Source of the DNA: an uncultured Ruminococcus sp.
GTDB taxonomy: Bacteria; Bacillota; Clostridia; Oscillospirales; Ruminococcaceae
Assembly (NCBI GenBank): GCA_946183385.1
Contig: CAMHBN010000090.1
Location: forward strand, 1 to 7,324
Direction: 5' to 3'
DNA length: 7,324 bases
Shown one piece after another: positions 1 through 5,502 of the stretch. The translations under genes were made by a program, and so were the position numbers. The notes below the pieces were generated by a model, which saw only the letters and a program-made list of their open reading frames with translations, had not been told where the DNA came from and did no database searches. Each line of letters begins with the position of its first letter. Position 1 is the stretch's first letter.

Positions 1-81
1 ATCGACGGCAGACGCTGTCTGCTCATCGACATCGACGACCCGACCATTGAGATAAACGGTCTGCCTGTGACGCTTAACTGA
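1..81 (+). CDS. C-terminal end of an unidentified protein (5' end outside the window)
   Basis: Frame 1 is open from the first base to a TGA at 79-81 and encodes 26 residues ending in EINGLPVTLN. The piece is rich in Asp and Ile and could be the last beta strands of a domain, but it is too short to assign to a family. It is read as coding because the base usage (GAC, ATC, CTG, one ATA) matches the neighbouring genes and because non-coding repeats begin shortly after the stop. No T-rich intrinsic terminator follows it. It is separated from the next gene by 363 bp with an independent promoter, so it belongs to a different transcription unit. Confidence 0.6.
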   Translation: MDGRRCLLIDIDDPTIEINGLPVTLN

Positions 82-88
82 GCGGAGT

Positions 89-160
89 GTCCCCGCGGGC
101 GGTTCGCGCGGACGCTTGTAAACTCGCTTACCCGTACAAACCGCAACTCTTTTCCCGCGA
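89..160 (-). repeat. Degenerate inverted partial copy of the long hairpin repeat, with a GC-rich stem-loop
   Basis: Read on the minus strand from 160 down, this stretch resembles the 5' part of the long repeat at 204-380 and 6941-7119. It has a GCGGGAAAAGAG-like start, then TTTGTAC, then a G-rich tetramer position, then TAAGCGAG. The TTTGTAC and TAAGCGAG blocks match the 6941 copy exactly, at nearly the same spacing. At 89-113 a stem-loop follows in the same reading direction (GTCC and CGCG arms, one C/C mismatch, 7-nt loop), where the full repeat has its first hairpin. The stem-loop lies 7 nt after the upstream stop codon but has no T-tract, so it is not called an intrinsic terminator. The homology was judged by eye. 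Confidence 0.4.
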
Positions 161-172
161 GCCTTACCTATT

Positions 173-198
173 GTAGGGGACGGCGTCCTCGACGTCCC
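173..198 (+). repeat. REP-like GTAG hairpin, copy 1
   Basis: A GTAG tag (173-176) is followed by a 9-base arm GGGACGGCG, a TCCT loop and a 3' arm CGACGTCCC, with a single G/A mismatch. The architecture (GTAG, 9-bp stem, 4-nt YCCT loop) matches the hairpins at 3844 and 3892 although the stem bases differ. It sits between the inverted partial repeat and the full long repeat. There is no sign that it is coding. Confidence 0.65.
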
Positions 199-203
199 AC
201 ATT

Positions 204-380
204 GCGATTGTTCCCCGCCGAAAGCAGACTAAGCCGTTTGTACAGAGCGAGCGAGCAAAGCGAGCGGCAACGTAGTTAGGGGTTCGGGGAGTGCGCTCCC
301 CGACAGGGTCTGGGGCGGCGTCCCGGCGGAGTCCAGAGGCAGAGCCTCTGGCGGGTCAAGGGCAGAGCCCTTGCAAATTT
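204..380 (+). repeat. Long four-hairpin dispersed repeat, copy 1
   Basis: This stretch is repeated in direct orientation at 6941-7119. The shared core runs from CCGCCGAAAGCAGACTA through TTTGTACAGAG to GCAAATTT. The 3' half folds into four consecutive hairpins: 284-303 (TCGGGGAG, loop TGCG, CTCCCCGA), 310-326 (CTGGGGC, loop GGC, GTCCCGG, with G-T pairs), 333-351 (CCAGAGGC, loop AGA, GCCTCTGG) and 357-373 (CAAGGGC, loop AGA, GCCCTTG). The linkers CAGGGT, CGGAGT and CGGGT are identical in both copies. It lies downstream of a plus-strand gene end and immediately upstream of the promoter at 384. No hairpin is followed by a T-tract strong enough to call a terminator. Confidence 0.85.
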
Positions 381-383
381 TCA

Positions 384-412
384 TTGACATAAAACCCGTC
401 CTATATTATAAT
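384..412 (+). promoter_or_regulatory. Sigma-A type promoter for the GH26-like/WG/ispD/ispF operon
   Basis: A perfect -35 box TTGACA (384-389) and a perfect -10 box TATAAT (407-412) are separated by exactly 17 bp. Initiation is expected near 419, giving a leader of roughly 25 nt before the ATG at 445. The promoter follows directly on the end of the long repeat. No operator-like palindrome is evident around it. Confidence 0.85.
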
Positions 413-444
413 GAAGTTACAATCACTCACACGGAGGAGCGAAT

Positions 445-1887
445 ATGGAGAAGCTTTACAGAATAAATATGGGCAGAGCAAAATGCGCCGTTGACCTCGG
501 CGACGGAAGCGAGCGCGGCGAGTACGTGGGACAGGACTATATCCTCAGCAGGCTGGGACGTCCGCACAGGAGCATCAGCCTGATGTACTGCTACTACCCG
601 TTTGATAAGGAGTGGCCCGCACGCATATCCGAGGCTATGAAGGACGCGGAGGTGGCCTTCCAGTGGGACTACCCCTACGACGACTACTTTCCCTACGGCG
701 GAGGCATCGGCGGCAGCCGTGACAACGAGCCGTTCAACCAGATGAGGGACGTCCGCAGACACGGTCAGGACGTCACGCTCACAATTACGATAGACCCTCA
801 CGTCACGGACGAGCAGCTTGCCGCGATAGGTGACGATCTGCGCACGTTCGGACGCGTCTTCCTGCGTATCAATCACGAGGGTACGGGCAACTGGTTCTCG
901 TTCAACAAGAGGGCGACGTATCAGGAGGTCGCGGACTTCTACTGCCGCGCGGTGCGTGTAATCAAGGAGCACGCTCCGAATGTGCAGACGGTGCTGTGTA
1001 TTGGCGGTATTGAGGACATAAACTCCGAGGAGATAGTGATGGAGAAGGAGTTCACACAGGCTGTCCGCGATACGGATATATGGTCGGTGGACAAGTACAT
1101 GGCTCTCCACTGGGGCTGGCCCTACGACGTTGCGGAGGCGGGCGGCAATTCCCACAACAGGCACGCTGTACGCGACGTATACGCGCTTACAAAGGCGAGC
1201 TACGAGCGCTACAAGCATATCTGCGGCGGAGCCGAGAAGCCGATGATAATGTCCGAATTCAACGCCGACGGCGACGTTACGGGCGCTTATGAGCAGGCAG
1301 AGATGGTAAAGCTCTTCTGCGACATACTCGACGAGGACAAGGCGGACTGGTTCACCGGCTTCACGTTCTATCAGTTCCGCGACCGCGGCAGGCTCGGACT
1401 TGAGATCGAGGACCCGAATGACCCCGAGGTCGGCATAGAACAGCCCGTAATGAAGACCTACAAAGAAATAATCAACCGCGAGCGCTTTCTGCCCGAGATG
1501 ACACAGCAGGGCGAGCTTGAGCTCCCCGTGAAAATGCGCTGGGGCAGCTCCGAGGACGCCGACGGCATCGCGATACCGCTCCACTTCGACGGCGACCCGC
1601 ACTTCTGCGAGCTCGTCTTCGAGGACGACTCCAATCTCATGATAGAGCTCAACGGACGCTGGTTCTACAAGTCGCCGAAGGCAAGGACTATAGACCTCAT
1701 GCCCGCGTTCTACGAGAACAGGCTGGGCGGAGCGGCTGATATGACGCTGAAGATATTCGCTCCTCCCGCAAGCGGCGAGAACGACCTCTCCGCGGAGGAC
1801 GGAATGTACAATTACTATTATACGCTCGAAAAGCTCCCGAAGATACGCATACTCACGTCTCCCGTCGAGCCGAGCAGGGACAGATAA
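445..1887 (+). CDS. GH26-like (clan GH-A) glycoside hydrolase family protein, no signal peptide
   Basis: This 480-residue protein has the layout of a retaining clan GH-A TIM-barrel glycosidase. The candidate acid/base is Glu145 in RINHEGTGNWF (residues 141-151), and the candidate nucleophile is Glu271 in KPMIMSEFN (265-273). Between them lie an APNVQTVLCIGG strand (177-188) and a WSVDKYMALHWGWP segment (213-226). The aromatic strand FTGFTFYQF (303-311) would close the barrel. The His before Glu145 and the surrounding aromatic pattern most resemble GH26 beta-mannanases, but the match is distant and the substrate cannot be stated. Residues about 355-470 look like a C-terminal beta-rich domain. 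No signal peptide is visible, so a cytoplasmic location is inferred, which is unusual for a polysaccharidase. The start is supported by GGAGGAG (433-439), 7 nt from its core to the ATG. It is the first gene of a four-gene operon. Confidence 0.75.
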   Translation: MEKLYRINMGRAKCAVDLGDGSERGEYVGQDYILSRLGRPHRSISLMYCYYPFDKEWPARISEAMKDAEVAFQWDYPYDDYFPYGGGIGGSRDNEPFNQMRDVRRHGQDVTLTITIDPHVTDEQLAAIGDDLRTFGRVFLRINHEGTGNWFSFNKRATYQEVADFYCRAVRVIKEHAPNVQTVLCIGGIEDINSEEIVMEKEFTQAVRDTDIWSVDKYMALHWGWPYDVAEAGGNSHNRHAVRDVYALTKASYERYKHICGGAEKPMIMSEFNADGDVTGAYEQAEMVKLFCDILDEDKADWFTGFTFYQFRDRGRLGLEIEDPNDPEVGIEQPVMKTYKEIINRERFLPEMTQQGELELPVKMRWGSSEDADGIAIPLHFDGDPHFCELVFEDDSNLMIELNGRWFYKSPKARTIDLMPAFYENRLGGAADMTLKIFAPPASGENDLSAEDGMYNYYYTLEKLPKIRILTSPVEPSRDR

Positions 1888-1905
1888 GAAAGGCAAACAC
1901 CTGAC

Positions 1906-2556
1906 ATGGAAAGAAAGCTGAATATAAAAAGAGTCATCATAGTCGGAGTACTGGTTGCGGCGCTCCTGTTCATCGTCGGAGCGTGCATAGCAGTCATCAC
2001 CTCGCACGGCAAGGGCGGCAGGAAGTCGGATAATCAGCCGATACTCTGCGAGGAGCCCGTCTTCCCCGCGACTCTGAAGGGTGATGGCGGAACCTATACC
2101 CGCAAGCTGTCCACCTACTGGTGGGTGAAGGACGTAAACAACGGTAAGGTCATACTTGAGGACGTAAACCGCTTCAAAGGCGCAAAGGAGGATAACGACG
2201 ACCTCGGCGTGGTAGACCTTCAGGGCAGAGTGGTCATCACCTGCGACAACCGCGATGTTCACTTCACGAAGAACGGCTACATCGCGACGATGCATATCAG
2301 CGGCAAGAGCTCGAAGTCCTACAACTTCTACAATATGGGCGGAAACTGCCTTGCTACGCTCGATTCACTGACCGACGATGCCATGCGGAAGTACGAGGGC
2401 GACGGTGAAAGCAAAACCGCAGACTCGGCAAAGCTGACGGACAGCGTTGACGGCACGGTGCGCTACTTCGGCAAATATGCGGTAGTCAGCCAGCGCGACG
2501 GCATCAACCCGAAGAAGCAGAACAACACCTGCGTCTACGAATTCAAGGCAAACTGA
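1906..2556 (+). CDS. Membrane-anchored protein with degenerate WG-like repeats
   Basis: The 216-residue protein has a short basic N-terminus followed by one hydrophobic helix (about residues 10-32) and then a soluble domain predicted to be extracytoplasmic. Cys27 sits in VGAC, which loosely fits a lipobox. The hydrophobic run continues past it, however, so an uncleaved membrane anchor is more likely than a lipoprotein. Residues 100-111 (LGVVDLQGRVVI), 124-128 (GYIAT) and 139-150 (YNFYNMGGNCLA) resemble degenerate WG repeats, a beta-propeller-like motif of unclear function common in Bacillota surface proteins. The assignment is by pattern only. It begins 18 nt after the glycosidase-like gene. 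The ribosome site is weak (AAAGG at 1889-1893, 12 nt upstream), suggesting translation partly depends on the upstream gene. I do not know its function. Confidence 0.7.
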   Translation: MERKLNIKRVIIVGVLVAALLFIVGACIAVITSHGKGGRKSDNQPILCEEPVFPATLKGDGGTYTRKLSTYWWVKDVNNGKVILEDVNRFKGAKEDNDDLGVVDLQGRVVITCDNRDVHFTKNGYIATMHISGKSSKSYNFYNMGGNCLATLDSLTDDAMRKYEGDGESKTADSAKLTDSVDGTVRYFGKYAVVSQRDGINPKKQNNTCVYEFKAN

Positions 2557-2569
2557 CACGGAGGCGGAC

Positions 2570-3244
2570 ATGGATACATCGGTAGTAATAGTCTGCGCGG
2601 GCAATTCCACGCGCATGGGCGGCGTGAACAAGATACTGCTCCCGCTCGGAGACAGGCTCGTGATAGGCGTGACGATGCTCGCATTCGAGAAGTGCGAGAG
2701 CGTCAGGGAGATAGTGATAGTCGCGAGGGAGGCTGATATCCCCGCGATAAAGGCAGAGGCGGAAGCTGCGGGCATAACGAAGCTCCGTGCCTGCACAACG
2801 GGCGGCGCTACACGTCAGGAGAGCGTCATCAACGGCGTGAAGCAGATATCGAAGGACACCAAGCTCGTCGCGATACACGACGGAGCGCGTCCGCTCGTCA
2901 AGCCAGAGCATATCGAGAAGGTGATAAAGGACGCGCAGGTTTTCGGCGGTGCGACCCTCGGAGTGCCCGTAAAGGACACCATAAAGACCGTGGACGGCGG
3001 GCTCATAGTTGATACTCCGCCGCGCAAGTCGCTCTACATCACGCAGACGCCGCAGATATTCAAGCGCGAGCTCTACTTCGAGGGCATCGACTTCGCACTC
3101 GAGCACGGGCTCGACTTCACCGACGACTGCCAGCTCGTCGAGGCTATCGGCGGCAAGGTCGCGATGACGGTCGGCGACTACACCAACATCAAGATAACGA
3201 CTCCCGAGGATATAAAGCTCGCGGAGGTACTGCTGAATTACTGA
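2570..3244 (+). CDS. ispD: 2-C-methyl-D-erythritol 4-phosphate cytidylyltransferase
   Basis: IspD transfers CMP from CTP to 2-C-methyl-D-erythritol 4-phosphate, the third step of the MEP isoprenoid pathway, in the cytoplasm. At 224 residues the protein has normal family length. The nucleotide-binding signature is CAGNSTRMGGVNK (residues 9-21), with Arg15 and Lys21 corresponding to the catalytic Arg20 and Lys27 of the E. coli enzyme. Other family blocks are GGATRQESV (78-86), IHDGARPLV (102-110), PVKDTIK (133-139, Thr137 matching E. coli Thr140), Arg152, TPQIF (160-164), FTDDCQLVE (183-191) and NIKITTPEDI (206-215, Lys208 matching E. coli Lys213). No key residue is missing. GGAGG at 2560-2564 supports the start. 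It lies 13 bp after the WG-like gene, and its TGA overlaps the ribosome binding site of ispF. Confidence 0.97.
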   Translation: MDTSVVIVCAGNSTRMGGVNKILLPLGDRLVIGVTMLAFEKCESVREIVIVAREADIPAIKAEAEAAGITKLRACTTGGATRQESVINGVKQISKDTKLVAIHDGARPLVKPEHIEKVIKDAQVFGGATLGVPVKDTIKTVDGGLIVDTPPRKSLYITQTPQIFKRELYFEGIDFALEHGLDFTDDCQLVEAIGGKVAMTVGDYTNIKITTPEDIKLAEVLLNY

Positions 3245-3249
3245 GGAGG
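3244..3249 (+). promoter_or_regulatory. Ribosome binding site that decides the ispF start
   Basis: AGGAGG begins on the last base of the ispD stop codon. An in-frame ATG at 3251 would lie only 1 nt away, too close for initiation. The ATG at 3257 has a 7-nt spacer and gives a protein starting [11 protein letters not shown], the usual IspF N-terminus. The overlap with the ispD stop suggests translational coupling. Confidence 0.85.
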
Positions 3250-3256
3250 TATGGAT

Positions 3257-3745
3257 ATGTTCAGGATAGGTCACGGATATGACGTACACAAGCTCGTCGA
3301 GGGCAGGAAGCTCATTCTCGGCGGAGTGGATATCCCGCATACAGTGGGACTTCTCGGACACTCCGACGCCGACGTCCTCGCGCACGCGATAATGGACGCA
3401 ATGCTCGGAGCTCTCGATAAAGCTCTCGCGCTCGGCGATATCGGACACCTCTTCCCCGACACCGCGGACGAGTTCGAGGGCGCGGACAGCATGAAGCTCA
3501 TGGCAGAGGTCGTGAGGGTGTGCGCAGAGAACGGCTACAGGATAGGCAATATCGACGCTACGGTTATAGCGCAGGCTCCGAAGCTCGCGCCGTACATCGT
3601 GGAGATGAGGGAGAACATCGCGAAGGTGTGCGGCTGTCTCGTGGGACAGATAAGCGTCAAGGCGACGACAGAGGAGCACCTCGGCTTCACGGGCGAGAAG
3701 CTCGGCATTTCGGCGCACGCGGTGGCACTGATGGAGAAAATGTGA
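3257..3745 (+). CDS. ispF: 2-C-methyl-D-erythritol 2,4-cyclodiphosphate synthase
   Basis: IspF cyclises 4-diphosphocytidyl-2-C-methyl-D-erythritol 2-phosphate to the 2,4-cyclodiphosphate with loss of CMP, the fifth MEP pathway step. The family is a trimer with a metal ion at each active site. The 162-residue product matches family length. Zinc ligands are Asp9 and His11 in GHGYDVH and His43 in [12 protein letters not shown], equivalent to Asp8, His10 and His42 of E. coli Isp[11 protein letters not shown] (60-69) and the C-terminal [16 protein letters not shown] block, which carries the CMP-binding threonines, are intact. The ATG at 3257 is preferred over that at 3251 because of ribosome-site spacing. 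It is the last gene of the operon, and its stop codon runs into the terminator. Adjacent, unfused ispD and ispF are a common arrangement. Confidence 0.97.
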   Translation: MFRIGHGYDVHKLVEGRKLILGGVDIPHTVGLLGHSDADVLAHAIMDAMLGALDKALALGDIGHLFPDTADEFEGADSMKLMAEVVRVCAENGYRIGNIDATVIAQAPKLAPYIVEMRENIAKVCGCLVGQISVKATTEEHLGFTGEKLGISAHAVALMEKM

Positions 3746-3772
3746 AAAAGGACGGCTTATGCCGTCCTTTTT
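3745..3772 (+). terminator. Intrinsic terminator of the ispDF operon
   Basis: A perfect 12-bp stem (AAAAAGGACGGC at 3745-3756, GCCGTCCTTTTT at 3761-3772) encloses a TTAT loop. The 3' arm ends in five T. The stem starts on the last base of the ispF stop codon. The A-run and T-run pair with each other, so the structure could also act on minus-strand transcripts. Confidence 0.93.
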
Positions 3773-3792
3773 CAGAACTCAGAGCTCGGCAG

Positions 3793-3811
3793 GGACGGAT
3801 AGTATCCGCCC
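3793..3811 (-). repeat. REP-like hairpin, degenerate copy lacking the GTAG tag
   Basis: GGACGGATA (3793-3801) and TATCCGCCC (3803-3811) pair around one base with a single A/C mismatch. The core CGGATAGTATCCGCCC is identical to that of the intact copy at 3950-3968. The expected CTAC tag is absent after 3811, so this looks like an eroded relative. The orientation is assigned from similarity to the 3950 copy. Confidence 0.6.
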
Positions 3812-3843
3812 GCAAAAATACCGCCAAATCAGCCGAAACAAAT

Positions 3844-3869
3844 GTAGGGGCGGGCGCCCTCGCCCGCCC
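3844..3869 (+). repeat. REP-like GTAG hairpin, copy 2
   Basis: A GTAG tag (3844-3847) is followed by GGGCGGGCG, a CCCT loop (3857-3860) and the exact complement CGCCCGCCC (3861-3869). The 9-bp stem is perfect. It is arranged head-to-head with the copy at 3892-3917. The flanks AAATGTAGGG (3840-3849) and CCCTACATTT (3912-3921) form a perfect 10-bp inverted repeat around the pair, recalling the paired organisation of BIMEs. Confidence 0.8.
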
Positions 3870-3891
3870 GTTGACTTATCGGCAAATTAGC

Positions 3892-3917
3892 GGAACGCCG
3901 AGGGCGGCGTTCCCTAC
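3892..3917 (-). repeat. REP-like GTAG hairpin, copy 3
   Basis: On the minus strand it reads GTAG, GGAACGCCG, loop CCCT, CGGCGTTCC, again a perfect 9-bp stem with a 4-nt loop. Compared with copy 2 the loop and tag are conserved while most stem positions differ with pairing kept. It forms the second half of the inverted pair with 3844-3869. Confidence 0.8.
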
Positions 3918-3949
3918 ATTTCGTTGAAGCAAGTGATTTTGCAAGGCAC

Positions 3950-3972
3950 GGGCGGATAGTATCCGCCCCTAC
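3950..3972 (-). repeat. REP-like GTAG hairpin, copy 4
   Basis: On the minus strand a GTAG tag (complement of CTAC at 3969-3972) precedes GGGCGGATA, a central C, and TATCCGCCC. The 9-base arms are exact complements. With only one central base, the real loop must open about two inner pairs. The YCCT loop of copies 1-3 is missing, so this is a second subtype. Confidence 0.75.
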
Positions 3973-4006
3973 ATAATGTAACCGTTGGATTATCGGATAT
4001 TGGCGT

Positions 4007-4027
4007 GCGCACAATGTGCGCCCCTAC
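4007..4027 (-). repeat. REP-like GTAG hairpin, copy 5
   Basis: On the minus strand a GTAG tag (CTAC at 4024-4027) is followed by GG, then GCGCAC, loop ATT, and GTGCGC (stem arms 4007-4012 and 4016-4021). The outer GG lacks full partners, so this stem is shorter than in the other copies. It ends 14 bp upstream of the trkA -35 box. Confidence 0.65.
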
Positions 4028-4041
4028 AGAAACATAATATC

Positions 4042-4070
4042 TTGACAAATCATTTAATTGGTTGTATAAT
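4042..4070 (+). promoter_or_regulatory. Sigma-A type promoter for trkA-trkH
   Basis: A perfect TTGACA (4042-4047) and a perfect TATAAT (4065-4070) are 17 bp apart. Initiation near 4077 would give a leader of about 46 nt. A near-palindrome AGGTGTTATACCT (4078-4090) lies at the expected start of the transcript and could be an operator or simply chance. The A/T-rich promoter contrasts with the GC-rich repeats next to it. Confidence 0.88.
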
Positions 4071-4122
4071 TACTCTGAGGTGTTATACCTTACAATCTTT
4101 TCTGATATTTTCTGGAGGAATT

Positions 4123-5481
4123 ATGGAAATTATCATAGTCGGCGGCGGCAAAGTAGGCTGTGCTCTTGCCGAGGTGCTCTGCAACGAGCACAATGTGACT
4201 GTCATCGACAGCAACGAAGTAAAGATAAACTCCATCGTCAACGACTACGACGTAAAGGGCATAGCGGGCAACTGCCTGCAGACCGAAGTCCTCGACGAGG
4301 CAGGCGTTGACAAGTGCAACATATTCATAGCGGTGACGAGCTCGGACGAGGTGAATATCCTCTCGTGTCTTATCGCAAAGAAGATGAAGGCGCGTCACTG
4401 TATCGCGCGCGTGAGAAGTCCCGAATTTGACAAGCAGCTGGTATTCATGCGTGAGGAGCTGGGTATCAGCATGATGGTAAACCCCGATTACAATGCCGCA
4501 AACGAGATAGCGAAGGTACTGCGCTATCCCGAGGCTATCAATATAGAATCGTTCGCGAAGGGAAGGGTAGACCTCGCCGAGATACGTATCACGAGCGGCA
4601 GCATACTCGATAACATCGCTCTCACGCAGCTCTCGCGCAGACTGAGGCTCGACGTGCTCATCTGTGCGGTACAGCGCGGCGAGGAGGTCGTTATCCCGAA
4701 CGGAAGCTTCATACTCAAGGCGGGCGACAAGATACACATGACCGCTTCCCACAGCAATATGGTCAAGTTCTTCAAGAGCATAAGCGCCGCCTACAGAGAA
4801 AAGCGCGTGAAGTCGGCGGTACTCATCGGCGGCGGCAGAGTGGGCTATCATCTTGCCCAGCAGCTCCGCGAGATGGGCGTCAAGGTCAAGATAATCGAGG
4901 TCAACGAGAAACGCTGCCTCGAGCTGAGCGAGCGCCTGAACAAGGTGAGCGTAATATGTGCCGACGGTACAGATCATGACATCCTCAAGGAGGAGCGCGT
5001 ATACGATGCGGACGCAGTTGTCACGCTGACAGGCATAGACGAGGAGAATATACTCCTTTCACTGCTTGCCAAGAACAACGGCGTTGAAAAGGTAGTCACC
5101 AAGGTAAACCGCATGACGCTCATGCAGCTCACCGACACTCTCGACCTCGACAGCATAATCTCGCCGAAGGGCATAACCGTAAACCAGATACTCCAGTACG
5201 TCCGCGCGAAGCAGAACTCTGCGGGCAATAACGTCACCACGCTGTACAGGCTCGTCAACGACAAGCTCGAAGCTATCGAGTTCGTTATCCGCGAGCACAA
5301 GGATTACGTGGGAGTGCCGCTGAAGAAGCTGAAGCTCAGGAACGGCATACTCATAGCGAGTATCGTCAGGGGCAACGAGCTCATCATACCCAAGGGCGAC
5401 GACTGCCTGATGGTGAACGACAGCGTAGTTATCGTCACCACCAACCGCGGCTTCGGCGACCTCAAGGAAATATTCGACTAA
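4123..5481 (+). CDS. trkA: Trk K+ transport system, NAD-binding regulatory subunit TrkA
   Basis: TrkA is a cytoplasmic regulatory ring that binds nucleotides and gates the TrkH potassium channel. The 452-residue protein has the duplicated RCK layout. RCK_N 1 carries GGGKVG (residues 7-12) and the ribose-binding acid Asp29. RCK_C 1 spans about 143-222. RCK_N 2 carries GGGRVG (236-241) with Glu259, and RCK_C 2 spans about 372-452. Length and order fit TrkA (E. coli 458 residues) rather than the single-unit KtrA/KtrC. The reading frame stays open upstream to an ATG at 3985. That start is rejected because the promoter lies downstream of it and because GGAGGAA (4114-4120) directs initiation at 4123, giving the canonical MEIIIVGGGKVG. 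trkH follows 21 bp downstream. Confidence 0.96.
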   Translation: MEIIIVGGGKVGCALAEVLCNEHNVTVIDSNEVKINSIVNDYDVKGIAGNCLQTEVLDEAGVDKCNIFIAVTSSDEVNILSCLIAKKMKARHCIARVRSPEFDKQLVFMREELGISMMVNPDYNAANEIAKVLRYPEAINIESFAKGRVDLAEIRITSGSILDNIALTQLSRRLRLDVLICAVQRGEEVVIPNGSFILKAGDKIHMTASHSNMVKFFKSISAAYREKRVKSAVLIGGGRVGYHLAQQLREMGVKVKIIEVNEKRCLELSERLNKVSVICADGTDHDILKEERVYDADAVVTLTGIDEENILLSLLAKNNGVEKVVTKVNRMTLMQLTDTLDLDSIISPKGITVNQILQYVRAKQNSAGNNVTTLYRLVNDKLEAIEFVIREHKDYVGVPLKKLKLRNGILIASIVRGNELIIPKGDDCLMVNDSVVIVTTNRGFGDLKEIFD

Positions 5482-5502
5482 GGGAGATATATCAGTAATA
5501 TC

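Noticed and set aside
204..380. Insertion sequence or integrative element bounded by the two long repeats
   Set aside because: The 6.5 kb between the copies holds ordinary core genes with matching composition and no transposase or integrase. Direct repeats alone do not make a mobile element.
427..2295. A 622-codon open frame on the minus strand opposite the first two operon genes
   Set aside because: It is antisense to two genes with convincing domains, start signals and operon spacing, and its translation is low-complexity (Val/Leu/Arg/Tyr-rich). It results from GC-rich codon bias on the other strand.
2543..3718. A 391-codon minus-strand open frame opposite ispD and ispF
   Set aside because: It is a shadow of two clearly identified MEP pathway genes, with no recognisable motif or ribosome site of its own.
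172..4028. CRISPR array
   Set aside because: The GTAG hairpins vary in sequence and orientation and lack regular direct-repeat/spacer periodicity, and no cas genes are present.
3985..4122. 46-codon N-terminal extension of trkA from an upstream ATG
   Set aside because: The extension lies across repeat sequence and the trkA promoter, while GGAGGAA at 4114 and the canonical MEIIIVGGG start favour 4123.
4090..4977. A 295-codon minus-strand open frame opposite trkA
   Set aside because: It is antisense to a gene with intact GGGKVG and GGGRVG motifs, has no family signature, and would cross the trkA leader.
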